Shown here: positions 53,131 to 63,694 of the stretch, in pieces
How positions within the stretch are numbered: the stretch's first letter is position 1
Layout of the letters: each line of letters opens with the position of its first letter
NCBI RefSeq assembly: GCF_014174275.1
Contig: NZ_JABEQK010000002.1
Span: 62,001-126,000, forward strand
Reading direction: 5' to 3'
Length of the DNA stretch: 64,000 bases
From: Gluconacetobacter takamatsuzukensis
GTDB lineage: Bacteria; Pseudomonadota; Alphaproteobacteria; Acetobacterales; Acetobacteraceae
Translations under genes and position numbers: made by a program
The notes under the pieces: model-generated
Database searches by the model: none
Told to the model about the DNA's origin: nothing
Seen by the model: the letters and a program-made list of their open reading frames with translations, nothing else

Positions 53131-53448
53131 TCAGGACAGGATGTCGACGTCGCTCAGAAAGGTCACGGCCGGCGGCCCGGCCAGCCCCCGGTCGAACAGG
53201 GCCTTCATCGCCAGGAAATGGGGCAGCGTCTCGTGGGCCCTGATGGCGGCCAGGCTGCGCCATTGCTCGATGAACACGAAGCGCGTCGGGTCGCCGAGGT
53301 CCCGCCGACAGGTATAGGACAGGTTCGTCGCCTCCTGCCGCGACGCCTTCACGCAGGCGGCGACGACCGGCAGCACCGTGTCCAGATGGTCAGGACCGAC
53401 ATGAAACGCCGCGACCACCGTCACGACGCCCCGCTGTTCCTCGTGCAT
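53131..53448 (-). CDS. Antibiotic biosynthesis monooxygenase (ABM) domain protein
   Basis: The 105-residue protein has the ferredoxin-like ABM fold: VVTVVAAFHVGPDHLDTVLP, VVAACVKASRQEATNLSYTC, RFVFIEQWRSLAAIRAHETL and PHFLAMKALF. Relatives include the quinol monooxygenase YgiN and haem-degrading enzymes. It probably acts on a quinol or small aromatic. It is first in the operon and sits 55 bases downstream of the MocR gene on the same strand, so MocR may control or be co-transcribed with it. Confidence 0.85.
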   Translation of the reverse strand: MHEEQRGVVTVVAAFHVGPDHLDTVLPVVAACVKASRQEATNLSYTCRRDLGDPTRFVFIEQWRSLAAIRAHETLPHFLAMKALFDRGLAGPPAVTFLSDVDILS

Positions 53449-53502
53449 GAACTGCCTCCGACACCGATGAACGTGGCGGGACCCTAACAGCGCGACACAC
53501 TT

Positions 53503-54948
53503 TCAGGATATCGCCATAGTGTCACGAGACACTTTTCCCGCGACATCGGCACAGGCCTGCCTGATCCGCCCCAGGGCTTCCGGCAGGGCGCGGAACGTCA
53601 CATTGCCGAAGGCCAGCCGCACCCCGGTCCCATCCGCCCCGTCGCCGGACCGGAACGCACCGGCATCCGGCAGCGACACGCCCAGCAAGCGGGCCTGCGC
53701 CACCACCCGCGCCGCCTGCTCGGCCGGCAGCGGCAGCCAGGCATGGAAGGCGTGGCTGGCGGGCCTGACCGCCCACGCGCCCAGCACGGACAGCACGAGG
53801 TCCTGCCGCCGCACGGCTTCGGCATGCAGGGCAGTGCGGACGCTTTCCGCCGTGCCGTCCTGCATCCATTGCGCCATCATGGCGTATGACAGCGGGGCGA
53901 TCATGAGCGAGGACGCCAGCAACGCTGGCAGGCAGGCCTCCGCATGGCAGGCGGGCGGGATCAGCGCGCCGATGCGCAGGCCGGGGCTCAGGATCTTCGA
54001 CAGGCTGCTGACATGGAACGTGCGCTCCGGCGCCAGCGCCATCAGCGCCGGGCGGGCGGGGTCGTCCCGATGGACATACACCCCGTCCTCGACGATCAGC
54101 GCGTCGAACCGCCGGCACAGCGCCACGATATCCTGGCGGCGGCGCAGGTCCATCGTCGCCGTGGTCGGGTTGTGCATGACGGGCGTCAGGTAGACGATGG
54201 CGCGTTCGCCGCGCCGGGCCGCCAGGATGGCCTCCAGCGCGGCGGGCTGCATGCCCTGCCCGTCCATGGCGGCCGGCCAGATCTCCAGCCCGGCCTGGCG
54301 CATGGCGCCCAGCATGCCAGGATAGGTCTGGGCCTCGGCCACCGCATAGGAGACGTGCGGCCGGGCCACATGCACCGCCACGTTCAGCGCCTGCTGCGCG
54401 CCCCCGGTCAGCAGCAGCCGCTCCGGCGCCACCGCGACCCCCATCCCCGCCAGCCAGTGCGCCATGATGCGCCGATGTTCCAGATGCCCGGCCACGGGGG
54501 GATAGATGTTGAACAGGCCCGGATCGACATGCCTCGCCAGCCGGTTGAGCGTGCGGGCCAGCGCGCGGTCGCTGAACATCGGCGGCGGCATGTTGGTCGC
54601 CAGGTCCAGCATGGGCCCCGCTGCATCGTGCCGCACGGCGACGAAGCTGCCGCGCCCGTGCACGCTGCGCACCAGCCCGCGCCGTTCCAGGATGGCATAG
54701 GCGCGCGTCACCGACCCCACCCCGATCCCCAGCCCCCATGCCAGGGGCCGGTGGGCGGGCAGCCGTTCGTCCTCGCGCAGCACGCCCGACAGGATGTCGC
54801 CGCCCAGCGCCTCGGCCAGGCGCTCGGCCGGGGAGGCCGTACCGGCCGCCAGATGCGGAACCCACGATGATTGCCGGCGCACGCCCGATACCCTCCCTGC
54901 GACCCTCCGCAGGCTGCCGCACGCCCGGGATCGGCCATGGACAGTCAT
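53503..54948 (-). CDS. MocR-type regulator (GntR helix-turn-helix fused to aminotransferase I)
   Basis: The protein (~481 residues) has a winged-helix GntR domain at about 35-110 (RLAEALGGDILSGVLREDER, VGSVTRAYAILERRGLVRSV, HGRGSFVAV). A class I aminotransferase domain follows, with the PLP-Lys region VSSLSKILSPGLRIG and GGAQQALNVAVHVARP. MocR proteins are PLP-dependent activators of amine, vitamin B6 or taurine genes. Its target is probably the adjacent ABM operon (inference). The start is uncertain within ~30 codons. It is divergent from metH with an 80-base gap. Confidence 0.85.
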   Translation of the reverse strand: MTVHGRSRACGSLRRVAGRVSGVRRQSSWVPHLAAGTASPAERLAEALGGDILSGVLREDERLPAHRPLAWGLGIGVGSVTRAYAILERRGLVRSVHGRGSFVAVRHDAAGPMLDLATNMPPPMFSDRALARTLNRLARHVDPGLFNIYPPVAGHLEHRRIMAHWLAGMGVAVAPERLLLTGGAQQALNVAVHVARPHVSYAVAEAQTYPGMLGAMRQAGLEIWPAAMDGQGMQPAALEAILAARRGERAIVYLTPVMHNPTTATMDLRRRQDIVALCRRFDALIVEDGVYVHRDDPARPALMALAPERTFHVSSLSKILSPGLRIGALIPPACHAEACLPALLASSLMIAPLSYAMMAQWMQDGTAESVRTALHAEAVRRQDLVLSVLGAWAVRPASHAFHAWLPLPAEQAARVVAQARLLGVSLPDAGAFRSGDGADGTGVRLAFGNVTFRALPEALGRIRQACADVAGKVSRDTMAIS

Positions 54949-55027
54949 AACGAACTGGACAGGTGACGGCACCACGGGAATAAGAGCCTGCTTCCCTCAT
55001 CTCTTGCCGCCGGACTCCACAGCCGCC

Positions 55028-58000
55028 ATGACCACGCGCCCCCATCTCCTCGACGCCCTTCGTGACCAGGTCCTGCTCTGCGACGGCGGCATGGGCTCGC
55101 GCGTGCAGGTGCTCGACCTCGATGTCGAGCGCGACTACTGGGGGCAGGAGAACTGCACCGAGATCCTGAACCTGTCGCGCCCCGAACTGGTGCGCGAGAT
55201 CCATCGCGGCTATTTCGAGGCCGGGGCGGACATGGTGGAGACCAATTCCTTCGGCGGCTCGCCTATCACGCTGGGCGAATTCGGCCTGACTGACCGCGCG
55301 CGCGAGATCAACCGCACCGCCGCCCACCTGGCGCGCGAGGCCGCCGAGAGCTTCGCCGACGGCCGCCACCGCTATGTGGTCGGCTCGATCGGGCCGGGCA
55401 CCAAGCTGCCCTCGCTGGGCAATATCGACTACGACACGCTGGAAGCCGGCATCGCCGAACAGTGCCGGGGCCTGATCGAAGGCGGCGTGGACGCGCTGCT
55501 GATCGAAACCTGCCAGGACACGCTCCAGATCAAGGCGGCGGTGAACGGGGCGAAGATCGCCCGCGCCGAGCAGGGTACCGACACCCCGATCTTCGTGCAG
55601 GTCACGGTCGAGACCACCGGCACCCTGCTGGTCGGCCCCGACATCGCGGCGGCGGCCACCGCCATCCACGCGCTGGACGTGCCGCTGATGGGGCTGAACT
55701 GCGCCACCGGCCCGCAGGAAATGGCCGAGCATGTGCGCTGGCTGGCCACCAACTGGCCCGGCCTGGTGTCGATCCAGCCCAATGCCGGCCTGCCCGAGCT
55801 GGTCGACGGCCAGACCCACTACCCGCTCTCGCCCGCCGACATGGCCAGCTGGGTGGAACGCTTCATCACCGAGGACGGGCTGAACCTGGTCGGCGGCTGC
55901 TGCGGCACCTCCACCCCGCATATCGCGGCGCTGGACGCCATGCTGCGCCGCCGCGCCGAGGGCACGGGCCGCCACCGCCCCGCCCCCATCGTCCGCCGCC
56001 CGGTATGGATCCCCTCGGTCGCCAGCCTGTACACCCAGGTCCCGCTGCGGCAGGAAAACAGCTATTTCTCGATCGGCGAGCGCTGCAACGCCAACGGGTC
56101 CAAGAAATGGCGCACCCTGCAGGAAGAGGGCGACTGGGACGGCTGCGTCGCCGTGGGCCGCGAGCAGGTGGGCGAGGGCTCCAACGCGCTGGACATCTGC
56201 ACCGCCTTCGTCGGCCGGGACGAAATGCGCGAGATGAACGAGGTCGTGACCCGCTTCACCGCCTCGGTCAACGCGCCGCTGGTGATCGATTCCACCGAGA
56301 CCCCGGTCATCGAGGCCGCGCTGAAACTGTATGGCGGCAAGGCGATCATCAACTCGATCAATTTCGAGGACGGCGAGGGCCATGCGACCGACCGCATGAT
56401 CCTGGCCCGCAAGTTCGGCGCCGCCGTGGTGGCGCTGACGATCGACGAAGTCGGCATGGCCAAGACGGCCGAGGACAAGCTGCGCATCGCGACCCGGCTG
56501 GTGGAATTCGCCTGCGACCGCCATGGCCTGCCGCAATCGGACCTGATGATCGACCCGCTGACCTTCACCATCGGCACCGGGGTCGAGGACGACCGCAAGC
56601 TGGGCCTGTGGACGCTGGAGGGCATCCGCCAGATCCATGAGCGCTTCCCCGACATCCAGATCGTGCTGGGACTGTCCAACATCTCGTTCGGCCTGAACCC
56701 GGCGGCGCGCGCGGTACTGAACTCGGTGTTCCTGGACCATGCGGTGCGCGCGGGCATGACGGCCGCGATCGTCCATGTCTCCAAGATCCGCCCGCTGCAC
56801 CTGATCCCGGCGGAAGAGGTCAAGGTGGCCGAGGACCTGATCTTCGACCGCCGTGCCGAGGGCTACGACCCGCTGCAGAAGCTGCTGGAGCTGTTCGCCG
56901 ACCGCAAGGCCAGCGACGCGGTCAAGAAGGTGCGTGCCGAGACGGTCGAAGGCCGGCTGAAGGACCGCATCGTCGACGGCGACCGCAAGGGGCTGGAAGC
57001 CGACCTGGACGAGGCGATGCAGAGCATCCCGCCGCTGGAGATCATCAACACCATCCTGCTGGACGGCATGAAGGTGGTGGGCGAGCTGTTCGGCGCCGGC
57101 AAGATGCAGCTGCCCTTCGTGCTGCAATCGGCCGAGACGATGAAGGCCGCCGTCGCCTACCTGGAACCGCATATGGAGCGCGTCGAGGGCCAGGCGCGCG
57201 GCATCATCGTGCTGGCGACCGTCAAGGGCGACGTGCACGATATCGGCAAGAACCTGGTCGACATCATCCTGACCAACAACGGCTACCGGGTGATCAACCT
57301 GGGCATCAAGGTGCCGGTCGCCGACATGATCGCCGCGGCGCGCGAGCACGCGGCCCACGCGGTGGGCATGTCGGGCCTGCTGGTCAAGTCGACCGTGATC
57401 ATGCGCGAGAACCTCGAGGAAATGGCCCGCCAGGGGGTCGACCTGCCCGTGCTGCTGGGCGGCGCGGCGCTGACCCGCAATTATGTCGAGGAAGATTGCG
57501 CCGCCGCCTACGGCACCGACGGGCGCGTGGCCTATGCCCGCGACGCGTTCGACGGCCTGTCGCTGATGGACCAGGTGGCGAAGGGCGAGTTCGACAATTA
57601 CCTGGCCGCCGTGCGCTCCCGCCGCGCCGGCAAGGCCACCCGCAATCGCCCGCGCGACATGGAACAGCAGGAGCAGCGCGGCTTCGCCCCCGTCGACGTC
57701 GCCGCCGCCCGCGCCCGGCGCCACCGCCTGACGCAGGACGAGCCGGTCGTCACCCCGCCCTTCTGGGGCGCGCGGGTGCTGGAAGCCACGCCGGATGCGG
57801 TGCTGCCGTTCCTCAACGAGCGGTCGCTGTATCAATTCCAGTGGGGCTTCCGCAAGCAGGGCCGCTCGCTGGACGATTTCATGGGCTGGGCCAGGCAGGA
57901 ACTGCGCCCCGTGCTGCGCCGCATGCTGGCGCTGGCGGCCGAGCAGGACATCCTGCGGCCCCAGGCCAGCTACGGCTACTGGAAGGCCGCCGGCCAGGGC

Positions 58001-58534
58001 AACGACCTGATCCTGTTCGCCGAGGACGGCACGACCGAGGTCGCGCGCTTCGCCCTGCCCCGCCAGCCGCGCGAGGACGGCGCCTGCATCGCCGATTTCG
58101 TGCGCGACGTGGATGACGCGGCCCGCGACGTGATCGGGTTGCAGGTCGTCACCGTGGGGCAGAAGGCGTCGGACATGGCGCGCGAGTGGTTCGAGGCCAA
58201 CCGCTACAAGGATTACCTCTACCTGCACGGCCTGTCGGTCGAGATGGCCGAGGCGATGGCCGAATACACCCACAAGCGCATCCGCGCCGAGCTGGGCTTC
58301 GCCGCCGAGGACGACCGCGACATGGCCAAGCTGCTGCAACAGGGCTATCGCGGGTCGCGCTATTCCTTCGGCTATCCCGCCTGCCCGAAGCTGGAGGACC
58401 AGGAGCCGATCCTGAAGCTGCTGGATGCCGAGCGAATCGGCGTGTCGCTGACCGACGGCTACCAGCTGCACCCCGAGCAATCGACCTCTGCCCTGGTGGT
58501 TCTCAATCCGCAGGCGAAATATTTTTCGATCTGA
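55028..58534 (+). CDS. metH: Cobalamin-dependent methionine synthase
   Basis: The 1168-residue protein contains all four modules. The homocysteine/zinc domain (1-330) has GLNCATGP and GGCCGTSTPH. The methyltetrahydrofolate domain (~350-620) has SIGERCNANGSKKW. The B12 domain (~660-870) has GDVHDIGKN with the cobalt His. The C-terminal activation domain (~920-1168) has RGSRYSFGYPACP. It makes methionine from homocysteine. There is no clear cobalamin or SAM riboswitch in the 80-base leader shared with the divergent MocR gene. The ATG at 55028 opens the conserved start. Confidence 0.97.
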   Translation: MTTRPHLLDALRDQVLLCDGGMGSRVQVLDLDVERDYWGQENCTEILNLSRPELVREIHRGYFEAGADMVETNSFGGSPITLGEFGLTDRAREINRTAAHLAREAAESFADGRHRYVVGSIGPGTKLPSLGNIDYDTLEAGIAEQCRGLIEGGVDALLIETCQDTLQIKAAVNGAKIARAEQGTDTPIFVQVTVETTGTLLVGPDIAAAATAIHALDVPLMGLNCATGPQEMAEHVRWLATNWPGLVSIQPNAGLPELVDGQTHYPLSPADMASWVERFITEDGLNLVGGCCGTSTPHIAALDAMLRRRAEGTGRHRPAPIVRRPVWIPSVASLYTQVPLRQENSYFSIGERCNANGSKKWRTLQEEGDWDGCVAVGREQVGEGSNALDICTAFVGRDEMREMNEVVTRFTASVNAPLVIDSTETPVIEAALKLYGGKAIINSINFEDGEGHATDRMILARKFGAAVVALTIDEVGMAKTAEDKLRIATRLVEFACDRHGLPQSDLMIDPLTFTIGTGVEDDRKLGLWTLEGIRQIHERFPDIQIVLGLSNISFGLNPAARAVLNSVFLDHAVRAGMTAAIVHVSKIRPLHLIPAEEVKVAEDLIFDRRAEGYDPLQKLLELFADRKASDAVKKVRAETVEGRLKDRIVDGDRKGLEADLDEAMQSIPPLEIINTILLDGMKVVGELFGAGKMQLPFVLQSAETMKAAVAYLEPHMERVEGQARGIIVLATVKGDVHDIGKNLVDIILTNNGYRVINLGIKVPVADMIAAAREHAAHAVGMSGLLVKSTVIMRENLEEMARQGVDLPVLLGGAALTRNYVEEDCAAAYGTDGRVAYARDAFDGLSLMDQVAKGEFDNYLAAVRSRRAGKATRNRPRDMEQQEQRGFAPVDVAAARARRHRLTQDEPVVTPPFWGARVLEATPDAVLPFLNERSLYQFQWGFRKQGRSLDDFMGWARQELRPVLRRMLALAAEQDILRPQASYGYWKAAGQGNDLILFAEDGTTEVARFALPRQPREDGACIADFVRDVDDAARDVIGLQVVTVGQKASDMAREWFEANRYKDYLYLHGLSVEMAEAMAEYTHKRIRAELGFAAEDDRDMAKLLQQGYRGSRYSFGYPACPKLEDQEPILKLLDAERIGVSLTDGYQLHPEQSTSALVVLNPQAKYFSI

Positions 58535-58603
58535 CGCAAGACCGCCATTCCCGGGGTCCGCGTGATGTTGACCGCATGATCCACCCCCCGGCATCATCGC
58601 GGG

Positions 58604-59029
58604 ATGGCATCTTCCTCCCTTCCGCCGCCGGGTGACGACCCCGCCGCCGCGCCCGACGCGCGGCAGGCGGTCGAGGCGCTGTGGCAGGCCCTGTCGCAAG
58701 AGGCCGCCGGGGCCGGCCCGCCCACCGAGCGCGACATCCGCCGCCTGGCCCGGGCCTTCGGGCTGCACGGCGACCATTGCGTGGTGGGGCTGATCGCCGC
58801 CGACCGGGGCCAGTTGATCCGCGAGAGCGCCCATGTGCTGACCTGCCTGATGCGGATCTGGGCGGCGCGGAACCTCTCGGCCGGCGCGGTATGGACCGAG
58901 CTGGACCGCCGCACCCAGGTCGGCGAATTGCTGATGATGCTGAACAACACCCCGCGCCGCCGCGCCGGGCGCTCGGCCGGGCGCGCCCTGGGCCGCCCGT
59001 GGAAGATCCAGTCCACGAAGCTGCCCTGA
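58604..59029 (+). CDS. Degenerate HisE-like (PRA-PH/MazG-fold) protein
   Basis: The 141-residue protein resembles phosphoribosyl-ATP pyrophosphohydrolase. IAADRGQLIRESAHVLTCLM and RIWAARNLSAGAVWTELDRR align with the second helix pair, and a GLHGDHCVVGLI segment sits where GEEAxEV metal ligands should be. The acidic catalytic residues are mostly absent, so it is probably not an active pyrophosphohydrolase. The C-terminus is basic (RRRAGRSAGRALGRPW). It lies between metH and cvpA; function is unknown. Confidence 0.6.
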   Translation: MASSSLPPPGDDPAAAPDARQAVEALWQALSQEAAGAGPPTERDIRRLARAFGLHGDHCVVGLIAADRGQLIRESAHVLTCLMRIWAARNLSAGAVWTELDRRTQVGELLMMLNNTPRRRAGRSAGRALGRPWKIQSTKLP

Positions 59030-59207
59030 TGGCTGGCCTGATGGAAGGGATGCGATCTTTCCTTTGGCACCACGGGGGCCGGCTGGCATAAGCGCCCAGG
59101 ATAGCCCCCCGGGCCATGCACGCCCGCCGCAGCACAAGGACAGTCCCGCCCCCCATGTCTCGGGTCCCTTTTTTTCCAGCCTTCGGCCGGGCGGCCGATC
59201 CCGGCCC

Positions 59208-59738
59208 ATGAACGGGGCCTGGGTGGATCTGGCGGCCGCGCTGGTCGTCGCGGCCTCGGCCCTGTTCGGATGGGGGCGGGGCCTGGTTCGCGAGATCCTG
59301 GGCCTGGCGACCTGGGCCGGGGCGCTGGTGCTGGCCATGCGCTGGATGGACCCGGTGCGGCAGGCGCTCGTGCCGTGGATCGACAACCCGCTGGTAGCCC
59401 TGGCCGCCGGCTTCGCACTGCCCTTCATCGGGCTGCTGATCGTCTTTACCCTGCTGGCCCAGCTTGCCGGGCGGATCGTCCGCGACTCGGCGCTGGGCGG
59501 CCTCAACGGCATGCTGGGCATGCTGTTCGGGGGCCTGCGCGGCTATGCGCTGCTGGCCGTGCTGTATATCGCGGTGGGGACGGAAGTGGCCCCGGTGGAA
59601 TGGCCCCAGCCGGTACAAGACGCCCGGGCGACCGCTTTCGTTGCCCGGGGGGCCTTCTTTCTGGGCGGGTTCCTGCCCATTTCCATGCAGGCACGCCTTG
59701 CGCAACCGAAGCAGACGCGCCATGACGCCCCGATATGA
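59208..59738 (+). CDS. cvpA: CvpA family membrane protein
   Basis: The 176-residue inner-membrane protein has four hydrophobic helices and the family pattern FGWGRGLVREILGLATWAGA, PFIGLLIVFTLLAQLAGRIV and RDSALGGLNGMLGMLFGGLR. E. coli CvpA is needed for colicin V export and envelope stress tolerance. The position directly upstream of purF is the conserved bacterial arrangement. The start MNGAWVDL was chosen over longer frame sequence. Confidence 0.93.
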   Translation: MNGAWVDLAAALVVAASALFGWGRGLVREILGLATWAGALVLAMRWMDPVRQALVPWIDNPLVALAAGFALPFIGLLIVFTLLAQLAGRIVRDSALGGLNGMLGMLFGGLRGYALLAVLYIAVGTEVAPVEWPQPVQDARATAFVARGAFFLGGFLPISMQARLAQPKQTRHDAPI

Positions 59739-59813
59739 CCCCCCAGCGGGGCCTCCCCCTGGCCTTCCCAGGGTTTTCGCCGGGTCACCCGCCGAGGAAA
59801 GAGAGAACTGATC

Positions 59814-61358
<1,545 letters not shown>

Positions 61359-61371
61359 CCTGCCGGGCAGC

Positions 61372-62085
61372 GTGATCCCGGGCAGCGTGGCGCTGGTCAC
61401 CGGCGCCAGCCGCGGCATCGGCCGCGCCACCGCCCTGGCGCTGGCCGATGCCGGGGCCCATTGCATCCTCACCGCCCGCACCCCGGGCGGGCTGGAGGAA
61501 ACCGACGACCTGATCGCACGCCGCACCGGCCGCCACGCCACCCTGCTGCCCATGGACCTGCGGGACGGGGCGGCCGTCGACGCGCTGGGCCCCTCGGTCG
61601 CCGCCCGCTTCGGCCGGCTGGACGTACTGGTCCATTGCGCGGCCATGCTGGGCGTGCTCACCCCCGTCACCCACATGCGCGACGCCGACTGGGAGGCCAC
61701 GCTGGCGGTCAACGCCACCGCCGCTTGGCGGCTGATCCGCACCACAGCACCCTTGCTGGACCGTGCCCCGGCCGGCCGCGCCCTGTTCCTGACCGACGGC
61801 CACGCCGCCCGCCCGGCGAGCTTCTGGGGCATGATGGCGGCCTCGAAAGCCGCGATGGAGGCCGTGGTGCTGAGCTGGGCCGACGAAATCGGCCCGGATT
61901 CGGCCCTGCGCGTCAATCTCTACGATCCCGGCCCCGTGGCCACCCGGCTGCGGGTGCAGGCCATGCCCGCCGCCGACCTGTCCGCCCTGCCCCGGCCCGA
62001 GGACGCCGCCGCCACCATCGCCGCCCTGTGCCGCCCCGACGAACAGCGCCACGGGCAGCGGATCGTAGCCCGGGCGGGAGCCTGA
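61372..62085 (+). CDS. Short-chain dehydrogenase/reductase-like protein lacking the catalytic Tyr
   Basis: The 237-residue Rossmann protein has the NAD(P) motif VTGASRGIGRATAL and the VNATAAWRLIRTTAPLL helix. The active-site YxxxK is replaced by MAASK (in FWGMMAASKAAMEAV), and the usual catalytic Ser sits in LFLTDGHA. It is therefore probably a non-catalytic or altered SDR. It is of the type often found after purF in this group. The GTG at 61372 was used because no ATG precedes the fold. Confidence 0.82.
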   Translation: MIPGSVALVTGASRGIGRATALALADAGAHCILTARTPGGLEETDDLIARRTGRHATLLPMDLRDGAAVDALGPSVAARFGRLDVLVHCAAMLGVLTPVTHMRDADWEATLAVNATAAWRLIRTTAPLLDRAPAGRALFLTDGHAARPASFWGMMAASKAAMEAVVLSWADEIGPDSALRVNLYDPGPVATRLRVQAMPAADLSALPRPEDAAATIAALCRPDEQRHGQRIVARAGA

Positions 62086-62116
62086 CGCGCGCGCCCGATC
62101 CTGTTATGACACGGAC

Positions 62117-62608
62117 ATGGCCAAGAAACCCCAGATCCCCGGCACCCCGGCCACCCTGGCCCTGACCCGCGCCGGGATCGCCTTCGTCCCCCTGACCTAC
62201 ACGTACGACCCCGACGCCGACCGGCTGGGCGTGCAGGCCGCCGAGGCGATCGGCGAGCCCCCGGCCCGGGTCTTCAAGACCCTGATGGCGGAAATCGATG
62301 GCAAGCCCGTCTGCGTCGTCGTGCCGTCGGACCACGAGGTGAGCATGAAGAAGCTGGCCGCCGCCTTCGGCGGCAAGAGCGCGAAGATGATGAAGCCGGC
62401 GGACGCCGAGCGCATCACCGGCTTCCGTGTCGGCGGCATCAGCCCGTTCGGGCAGAAAAAGCGCGTGCCCACGGCCTTCGCGCAGCAGGCGGCCGATCTG
62501 CCCTATCTCTACACCAATGGCGGCCAGCGCGGCCTGCAGGTGCGCCTGGCCCCGGCCGACGCGCTACGCGCCAGTGGGGCCGTCCTTGCAGACCTGACGG
62601 CGGAGTAG
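62117..62608 (+). CDS. ybaK: Cys-tRNA(Pro)/Cys-tRNA(Cys) deacylase YbaK
   Basis: The 163-residue protein has the YbaK/ProX fold with the conserved catalytic Lys in ARVFKTLMAEIDGK. VSMKKLAAAFGGKSAKMMKP and the glycine loop GFRVGGISPFGQKKRVP follow, and the protein ends NGGQRGLQVRLAPADAL. It hydrolyses mischarged Cys-tRNA(Pro) as a free-standing editing enzyme. Length and motifs fit YbaK rather than ProXp-ala. Confidence 0.93.
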   Translation: MAKKPQIPGTPATLALTRAGIAFVPLTYTYDPDADRLGVQAAEAIGEPPARVFKTLMAEIDGKPVCVVVPSDHEVSMKKLAAAFGGKSAKMMKPADAERITGFRVGGISPFGQKKRVPTAFAQQAADLPYLYTNGGQRGLQVRLAPADALRASGAVLADLTAE

Positions 62609-62707
62609 TCTTCTTTTGTCTTCCGAAAAAGAAGCAAAAAGACTTCTATCCGTTCAGGTGCATCGCGCGCCCCAGCAAAAAACCCCCGAACGGATCAAAG
62701 TTTTTTG

Positions 62708-62729
62708 GTTCTTTTTTTCAAAAAAGAAC
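62708..62729. terminator. T/A-rich hairpin between convergent ybaK and ompH-like genes
   Basis: GTTCTTTTTT (62708-62717) pairs with AAAAAAGAAC (62720-62729), giving a stem whose arms supply U-tracts on both strands. It lies at the end of a 128-base convergent gap. A second, weaker TCTTCTTTT/AAAAAGAAG hairpin lies near 62611-62636. Confidence 0.65.
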
Positions 62730-62736
62730 GCCTTCC

Positions 62737-63492
62737 TCACCCCTGCTGCTGCTGCTGCGGATCGGCCATCTGCACCGGCGCGGTCGGGAACTTGCCCGAC
62801 TTCGCGATCACTTCCGGGTCCTCGTTCGCCGCCGGCAGATAGACATGCGGCAGGATGGCATTCAGCCGGCTGGCCACCTGGTCGCTGATATCGACCTGCG
62901 GCCCGTGCAGCACGGTCAGGCCCGACTGCACCACCAGGGTCAGCCCGCGCGCCTTCGCCACGCTGTTCACCACCTGGCCGATTTCCCGCTGCACCTGGTT
63001 CAGCGCGATCTGGATGTCTTCCTCCAGGATGCGGTTGCGGTTGCCGAAGGTGCGCTGATCGACCGCCACGCGCTGCTGCAGGCTGCGCTGCTGGGCCTCG
63101 GCCTCGGGCCGGGCCGCGTTCATCATCTGCTGGCGCAGGGCCTGGATCTGCCCTTCCTCGGCCCGCACGTCGCGGATCAGGGCATCGCGCCGGGTGCCCA
63201 TTTCTTTCTCGACTTCCTGGATCGCGACGGATTGCCGCATGATCGCATCGGTATCGAACACGCCGACGACCGGCGCGGGCGGCTTGGCGGCCGGCGGCAG
63301 GGGCGCGAAATCGGGCACCGGCGGCGCGGGCAGCAGCGGCGGCTGGTCGGGGGCGGCAGGTGCGGCGGCGGGCGCGGCTGCCCGCGCCGCCGGGGCGGCC
63401 GCGAAAGCAGGGGCCAGGGCGGCGCCCATCCCGGTCACAACGAAAAATCCGGCCAGAAACCGGCGGCACGAGGTCCGGGAAATATCGGTCAT
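62737..63492 (-). CDS. OmpH/Skp family periplasmic chaperone-like protein
   Basis: The 251-residue protein has a signal peptide (FLAGFFVVTGMGAALAPAFA) and then an Ala/Pro-rich segment. A Skp-like core begins VVGVFDTDAIMRQSVAIQEV, with two long helices (KEMGTRRDALIRDVRAEEGQ, EIGQVVNSVAKARGLTLVVQ) and the terminal VSxRLNAILP-like ASRLNAILPHVYLP. Skp chaperones hold unfolded outer-membrane proteins. The Pro/Ala insert after the signal is unusual in length. The partner bamA/lpxD genes are not in the window. Confidence 0.83.
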   Translation of the reverse strand: MTDISRTSCRRFLAGFFVVTGMGAALAPAFAAAPAARAAAPAAAPAAPDQPPLLPAPPVPDFAPLPPAAKPPAPVVGVFDTDAIMRQSVAIQEVEKEMGTRRDALIRDVRAEEGQIQALRQQMMNAARPEAEAQQRSLQQRVAVDQRTFGNRNRILEEDIQIALNQVQREIGQVVNSVAKARGLTLVVQSGLTVLHGPQVDISDQVASRLNAILPHVYLPAANEDPEVIAKSGKFPTAPVQMADPQQQQQG

Positions 63493-63694
63493 GATCGCAA
63501 TCCGTAAGGCAGGGAGCAAACGCGACGGCGCGAAGGCCGGAAACGGCAAAAAGAGCAATGCTGCCCTGCCTAGCCGATCACCGGGAGCATGACCAGTCCT
63601 CGGCCGTTCAAACCCGTCACATCCGCGCGCGACGACCCTGCCGCGCGCGTGCCATACTCGCCGCGTCACGTTTCCTCCTGAAAGGCCTGTCGTC

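Noticed and set aside
54949-55027. Possible cobalamin or SAM riboswitch before metH
   Set aside because: Only about 80 bases separate the divergent genes, and no B12-box or SAM-riboswitch core could be found.
53522-59521. Reverse frame of 1999 aa
   Set aside because: Antisense to metH and flanks; no domain signature and strongly biased composition.
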